A stretch of DNA of 64,000 nt, taken from Epilithonimonas xixisoli (lineage in GTDB: Bacteria; Bacteroidota; Bacteroidia; Flavobacteriales; Weeksellaceae). Numbering within the stretch: the stretch's first letter is position 1; each line of letters begins with the position of its first letter. A program made the translations under genes and the position numbers. Location: assembly GCF_004365655.1 (NCBI RefSeq), contig NZ_SOEO01000001.1:186001-250000 (forward strand), given 5' to 3'. Positions 61,445 to 64,000 of this stretch are shown one piece after another. Under the pieces are notes generated by a model. It ran no database searches and was not told the origin of the DNA. It worked only from the letters and a program-made list of their open reading frames with translations.

Positions 61445-61523
61445 CCTGTATTAATCAGTTTGTACTCTATTTAGTAATAAAATAATTCCAATCTTTGAAC
61501 AGTAATATCCGAATTTCCTTACA

Positions 61524-62087
61524 ATGAATGATAAAAGAGAAAACATACTTTCCGCTTCCATAGAACTGCTTGTATCAAAAGGTTTGCACGCCATTACCGT
61601 TGCCGAAATTGCAGCCAAAGCAAAAGTGGGAATTGGTACTTTCTACAAACATTTCAAAGACAAAGAGGATTTGGTGCAACAAATGTGGATTTGGCAAAAA
61701 AAAGACGAAGCCGATTATATTTTTAAAGATTATTCAGCAGAAAACTTATCTGTTCGAGAGCAGTATTTTTTTCTTTGGGAAAGAGTCGTTCGCTATTTTG
61801 TTGAGCATCCCACAGAGTATTATTTTTCTTATCAATTCGCTTCGTCCAATATTTTAAATGACGAAATCAACAGCATTGCGATGAAGAGATTTCTCGTTTT
61901 TGATGAACTCTACGAAGAAGGTTTAAAACAAAATCTATTCAAACCTTTGAAAGCTAAGCATCTGAGATTGTTCACGTTCAGTACAATCAATGGCTGGATT
62001 CTTTGGGCAAAGGATGAGCAGATTCCGTTTACAGACACTACGATTCAATTATTTTTACAAATGTCTTGGGACTCAATAAAAAATTAA
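61524..62087 (+). CDS. TetR/AcrR-family regulator
   Basis: A 187-residue repressor starting MNDKRENILSASIELLVSKG. The HTH at residues 20-50 is GLHAITVAEIAAKAKVGIGTFYKHFKDKEDLV; the C-terminal part is a helical ligand-binding domain with HPTEYYFSYQFASSN and FSTINGWILWAKDEQ. It precedes the SDR gene in the same direction by 81 bp, a region containing a perfect 7-bp-arm operator. It most likely represses SDR, DoxX-like and esterase genes downstream. Confidence 0.93.
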   Translation: MNDKRENILSASIELLVSKGLHAITVAEIAAKAKVGIGTFYKHFKDKEDLVQQMWIWQKKDEADYIFKDYSAENLSVREQYFFLWERVVRYFVEHPTEYYFSYQFASSNILNDEINSIAMKRFLVFDELYEEGLKQNLFKPLKAKHLRLFTFSTINGWILWAKDEQIPFTDTTIQLFLQMSWDSIKN

Positions 62088-62110
62088 CTTTTTTTTAAGT
62101 TCTTTAACTG

Positions 62111-62128
62111 ACTGAATATTCATTCAGT
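62111..62128. promoter_or_regulatory. TetR operator in front of the SDR gene
   Basis: ACTGAAT and ATTCAGT (7-bp perfect arms) are separated by ATTC, giving ACTGAATATTCATTCAGT. It ends 5 nt before the -7-like TAAATTTG (62134-62141), so a bound repressor would cover the promoter spacer. Confidence 0.75.
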
Positions 62129-62168
62129 TTTTATAAATTTGCAATCTAATTTTAAAATACTTACACAA

Positions 62169-62924
62169 ATGTCTAGAAACGACTTAAACGGAAAAGTAGT
62201 GTTGATCGCAGGTGGTGCAAAAAATTTAGGCGGACTTTTAAGCCGTAATTTTGCAGCTAAAGGAGCAAAAGTTGCGGTACATTACAACAGCGACAGTACA
62301 AAAGCAGATGCTGAAAAAACTTTAGCAGATATTACAACTGCAGGAGGAGAAGCCTTTATTTTTCAAGCAGATTTAACCAAAGTTGAAAATATTTCAAAGC
62401 TTTTTGAAGCTACAAAACAAAAATTTGGTGGTATTGATATCGCCATCAACACGGTTGGAATGGTCTTGAAAAAACCTTTCTTAGAAACCACAGAAGCCGA
62501 CTATGACACGATGTTCGACATCAATTCAAAAGTTGCTTACTTTTTCATTCAAGAAGCTGGAAAACATTTGAATGAAAATGGGAAAATCAATACGATTGTA
62601 ACTTCTTTGTTGGCGGCTTACACAGGTTTGTATTCCACGTATGCAGGAGCAAAAGCGCCAGTTGAGCATTTTACGAGAATGGCTTCAAAAGAATTTGGGG
62701 ATAGAGGAATTTCAGTTTCTGCAGTGGCTCCGGGACCTATGGATACGCCGTTTTTCTACGGACAAGAAGCTCCGGAAGCAGTCGCTTATCACAAATCAGC
62801 TTCAGCTTTGGGCGGTCTCACAGACATCAAAGATATTGCGCCTTTAGTAGAGTTTCTCGTAACCGACGGATGGTGGATTACAGGACAAACTATTTTTGCT
62901 AATGGAGGCTACACAACTAGATAA
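62169..62924 (+). CDS. Short-chain dehydrogenase/reductase in the TetR cluster
   Basis: A 251-residue SDR starting MSRNDLNGKVVLIAGGAKN. The cofactor-binding motif is GGAKNLGGLLSRNFAAKG with HYNSDSTKADAEK after the second strand (NADP-type preference possible). The catalytic Ser is in TIVTSLLAAYTGLYSTYAGAKAPVEHF with Tyr and Lys (YAGAK). The C-terminal PGPMDTPFFYG and WWITGQTIFANGGYT are FabG-like. The ATG at 62169 is favoured over 62139, since the latter overlaps the -7 region. It likely oxidises or reduces an alcohol/ketone of xenobiotic origin. Confidence 0.92.
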   Translation: MSRNDLNGKVVLIAGGAKNLGGLLSRNFAAKGAKVAVHYNSDSTKADAEKTLADITTAGGEAFIFQADLTKVENISKLFEATKQKFGGIDIAINTVGMVLKKPFLETTEADYDTMFDINSKVAYFFIQEAGKHLNENGKINTIVTSLLAAYTGLYSTYAGAKAPVEHFTRMASKEFGDRGISVSAVAPGPMDTPFFYGQEAPEAVAYHKSASALGGLTDIKDIAPLVEFLVTDGWWITGQTIFANGGYTTR

Positions 62925-62947
62925 AATTATTAATTTAGCGTAATTGA

Positions 62948-62980
62948 AATGGATTGTTGTTTTTCAATAATCCATTTTTT
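62948..62980 (+). terminator. Hairpin after the SDR gene
   Basis: AATGGATT (62948-62955) pairs with AATCCATT (62969-62976), followed by T residues. It may separate or attenuate the DoxX-like and esterase genes downstream. Confidence 0.7.
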
Positions 62981-62998
62981 TAATTAAAAAAATACTTT

Positions 62999-63352
62999 AT
63001 GATTTTAAAATTAATTAATTCCGCCCTTATTCTCGTTGCCGTTTTTATGGGCTTAAAACAAGGTTACGCAATGTTTTCCGGAAAACCCGAAATGCTTGAA
63101 ATGTTCAGCAAATGGAATTTTTCTAAAACTGCCGTGATGATTAACGGAGCAGTAACGATGATTGCAGCTTTATTAATTCTCTTCCCAAAAACTTTTGTCT
63201 GGGGAAATTTTCTGATGGCTGCAGGAATTTTAATGATTATTTGCCTACAATTATTAAACAAAGATTTGAAAGGTGCAGCGATAGAAATTCCGTTTCTCTT
63301 ACTGAATCTTGTAATTATTTACTTGCAACATCCACTAACAAAAACGAATTAA
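62999..63352 (+). CDS. DoxX-like membrane protein
   Basis: A 117-residue integral membrane protein with four helices (residues 2-22; 42-62; 66-83; 94-111). The pattern GLKQGYAMFSGKPEMLEMFSKWNFSKTAVMINGAVTMIAALLILFP is the DoxX/YphA type found next to oxidoreductases in many bacteria. Members are associated with redox stress defence or membrane thiol/quinone chemistry, but no reaction is proved for this subgroup. It is codirectional with and close to the SDR and esterase genes. Confidence 0.78.
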   Translation: MILKLINSALILVAVFMGLKQGYAMFSGKPEMLEMFSKWNFSKTAVMINGAVTMIAALLILFPKTFVWGNFLMAAGILMIICLQLLNKDLKGAAIEIPFLLLNLVIIYLQHPLTKTN

Positions 63353-63385
63353 TTCAATAAAAATTTAAACTTAAAAAATACAGAA

Positions 63386-64000
63386 ATGAAATACAATTTG
63401 AAAATCAACGAAGAGTTACAACCAATTTTAGACGTTTACACCAATCAACCCGCACCACCGGAAGGAATGCCTTTGCAAGAAGTTTTCAGAGGTGCACTGC
63501 AACAAATGGCTTCTCAAATAAAAGTGAGCAGTACGGATGAAGTTAAAGTTGAAGACAAATTTTTCACTAACAGTGACGGTCTTGAAACCCAAATCAGAGT
63601 GTTCACACCGACGGCTGGAGAAGCTCAGAAACCTTTGCTCTATTGGATTCACGGTGGTGGAACAATGAGTGGTTTGCCAGAACAGGAAGACCCGGTTTTG
63701 TACAATTTGGCTTTGGAATTGGGTTGCGTGGTAACTTCGATAAATTACAGATTGACGCCCGAAAATCCTTTCCCAAAACCATTAAATGATTGCTATGAAG
63801 GTTTGTTGCACGTAGTAAAGAACGCTGCTGAGTTCAATATTAATGCTGAAAAAATAGTTGTTGGTGGCGGAAGTGCAGGTGGACTTTTGACGACTTCAGT
63901 TTGCATCAAAGCAAGAAACGAAAACGGGCCGAAAATTCTGTTGCAATTGATGCAATATCCAATGCTAGATGACCGCGACGATTCTGACAGTAACAAAGAA
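63386..64000 (+). CDS. Alpha/beta hydrolase of the HSL/carboxylesterase type (3' end cut by the window edge)
   Basis: The visible 205 residues, starting MKYNLKINEELQPILDVYTN, contain LLYWIHGGGTMSGLPEQED (oxyanion HGGG), SINYRLTPENPFPKPLNDCYEGL, and the nucleophile elbow VVGGGSAGGLLTTSVC (Ser in G-G-S-A-G). This is the hormone-sensitive-lipase family (GDSAG variant), which hydrolyses short-chain esters. The catalytic Asp and His lie beyond the window. It is the last visible member of the TetR-SDR-DoxX group and presumably cooperates in breaking down the inducing compound. Confidence 0.88.
   Translation, partial: MKYNLKINEELQPILDVYTNQPAPPEGMPLQEVFRGALQQMASQIKVSSTDEVKVEDKFFTNSDGLETQIRVFTPTAGEAQKPLLYWIHGGGTMSGLPEQEDPVLYNLALELGCVVTSINYRLTPENPFPKPLNDCYEGLLHVVKNAAEFNINAEKIVVGGGSAGGLLTTSVCIKARNENGPKILLQLMQYPMLDDRDDSDSNKE

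Noticed and set aside
1-64000. Search for tRNA, rRNA, tmRNA, and phage or transposase genes
   Set aside because: No cloverleaf with a CCA-adjacent acceptor stem, no rRNA-like sequence, and no integrase, transposase or capsid-like frame was found by inspection. A covariance-model search would be decisive.

Overview
The window is an AT-rich, gene-dense piece of a Bacteroidota chromosome, most likely class Flavobacteriia and close to Chryseobacterium or Epilithonimonas. The reasons are the type IX secretion and gliding genes (porV, porU, gldJ), Bacteroidota-type promoters (TTG, 17-24 nt, TAnnTTTG), many short-signal lipoproteins, and dispersed intergenic repeats of a kind I associate with this group. 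The genus is inferred from content, not tested. I found no tRNA, rRNA, CRISPR array, prophage, transposase or replication origin.

Layout. 1-7.8 kb: an Old Yellow Enzyme cut by the left edge, two small unknowns, pyrG, yidC, a TrmH-type tRNA methylase, a lipoprotein gene broken by an in-frame stop, and a small alpha/beta hydrolase. 7.9-11 kb: a short accessory islet (nuclease-fold protein, tiny conserved protein, HTH-like protein, DMT transporter) bounded by two inverted copies of a palindromic repeat. 11-17 kb: amino-acid-oxidase-like flavoprotein, DinB-like protein, rsmE, a four-helix-bundle gene in a repeat-flanked cassette, a DUF808 membrane protein, two unknowns and tsaD. 17-28 kb: tamB (head to head with tsaD), an Lrp/AsnC regulator, a membrane-bound TPR-LuxR regulator, an AcpH-like protein with a coupled micro-ORF, a MazF-type toxin-antitoxin pair, radA and slyD.

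28-37 kb: pepD, a lipoprotein, a YiaA-like protein, ahcY, a HugZ-like protein, a hotdog thioesterase-fabF pair, and a tetR-MDR-SDR operon with matching palindromic operators. 37-44 kb: a complete RND efflux operon (HlyD-like, AcrB-like, OprM-like) and an unknown small protein. 44-47 kb: a phosphopantetheinyl transferase and a FUSC membrane protein. 47-56 kb: porV and porU facing away from gldJ and murF, then a NUDIX hydrolase and an SRPBCC protein. 57-60 kb: anmK, lptC and an outer-membrane protein in one orientation. 60-64 kb: holB, then a TetR-SDR-DoxX-esterase group cut by the right edge.

Envelope work dominates: YidC and TamB for membrane assembly, LptC for LPS export, PorU/PorV/GldJ for type IX secretion, MurF and AnmK for peptidoglycan, and RND efflux. 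Both TetR groups pair a regulator with oxidoreductases and carry visible operators, so they look like inducible detoxification modules.

The most interesting non-coding signal is one structured repeat seen four times (about 1.35, 5.8, 30.9 and 34.9 kb). Each copy lies just downstream of a gene and in the same orientation relative to local transcription, which suggests a processed or regulatory RNA element.
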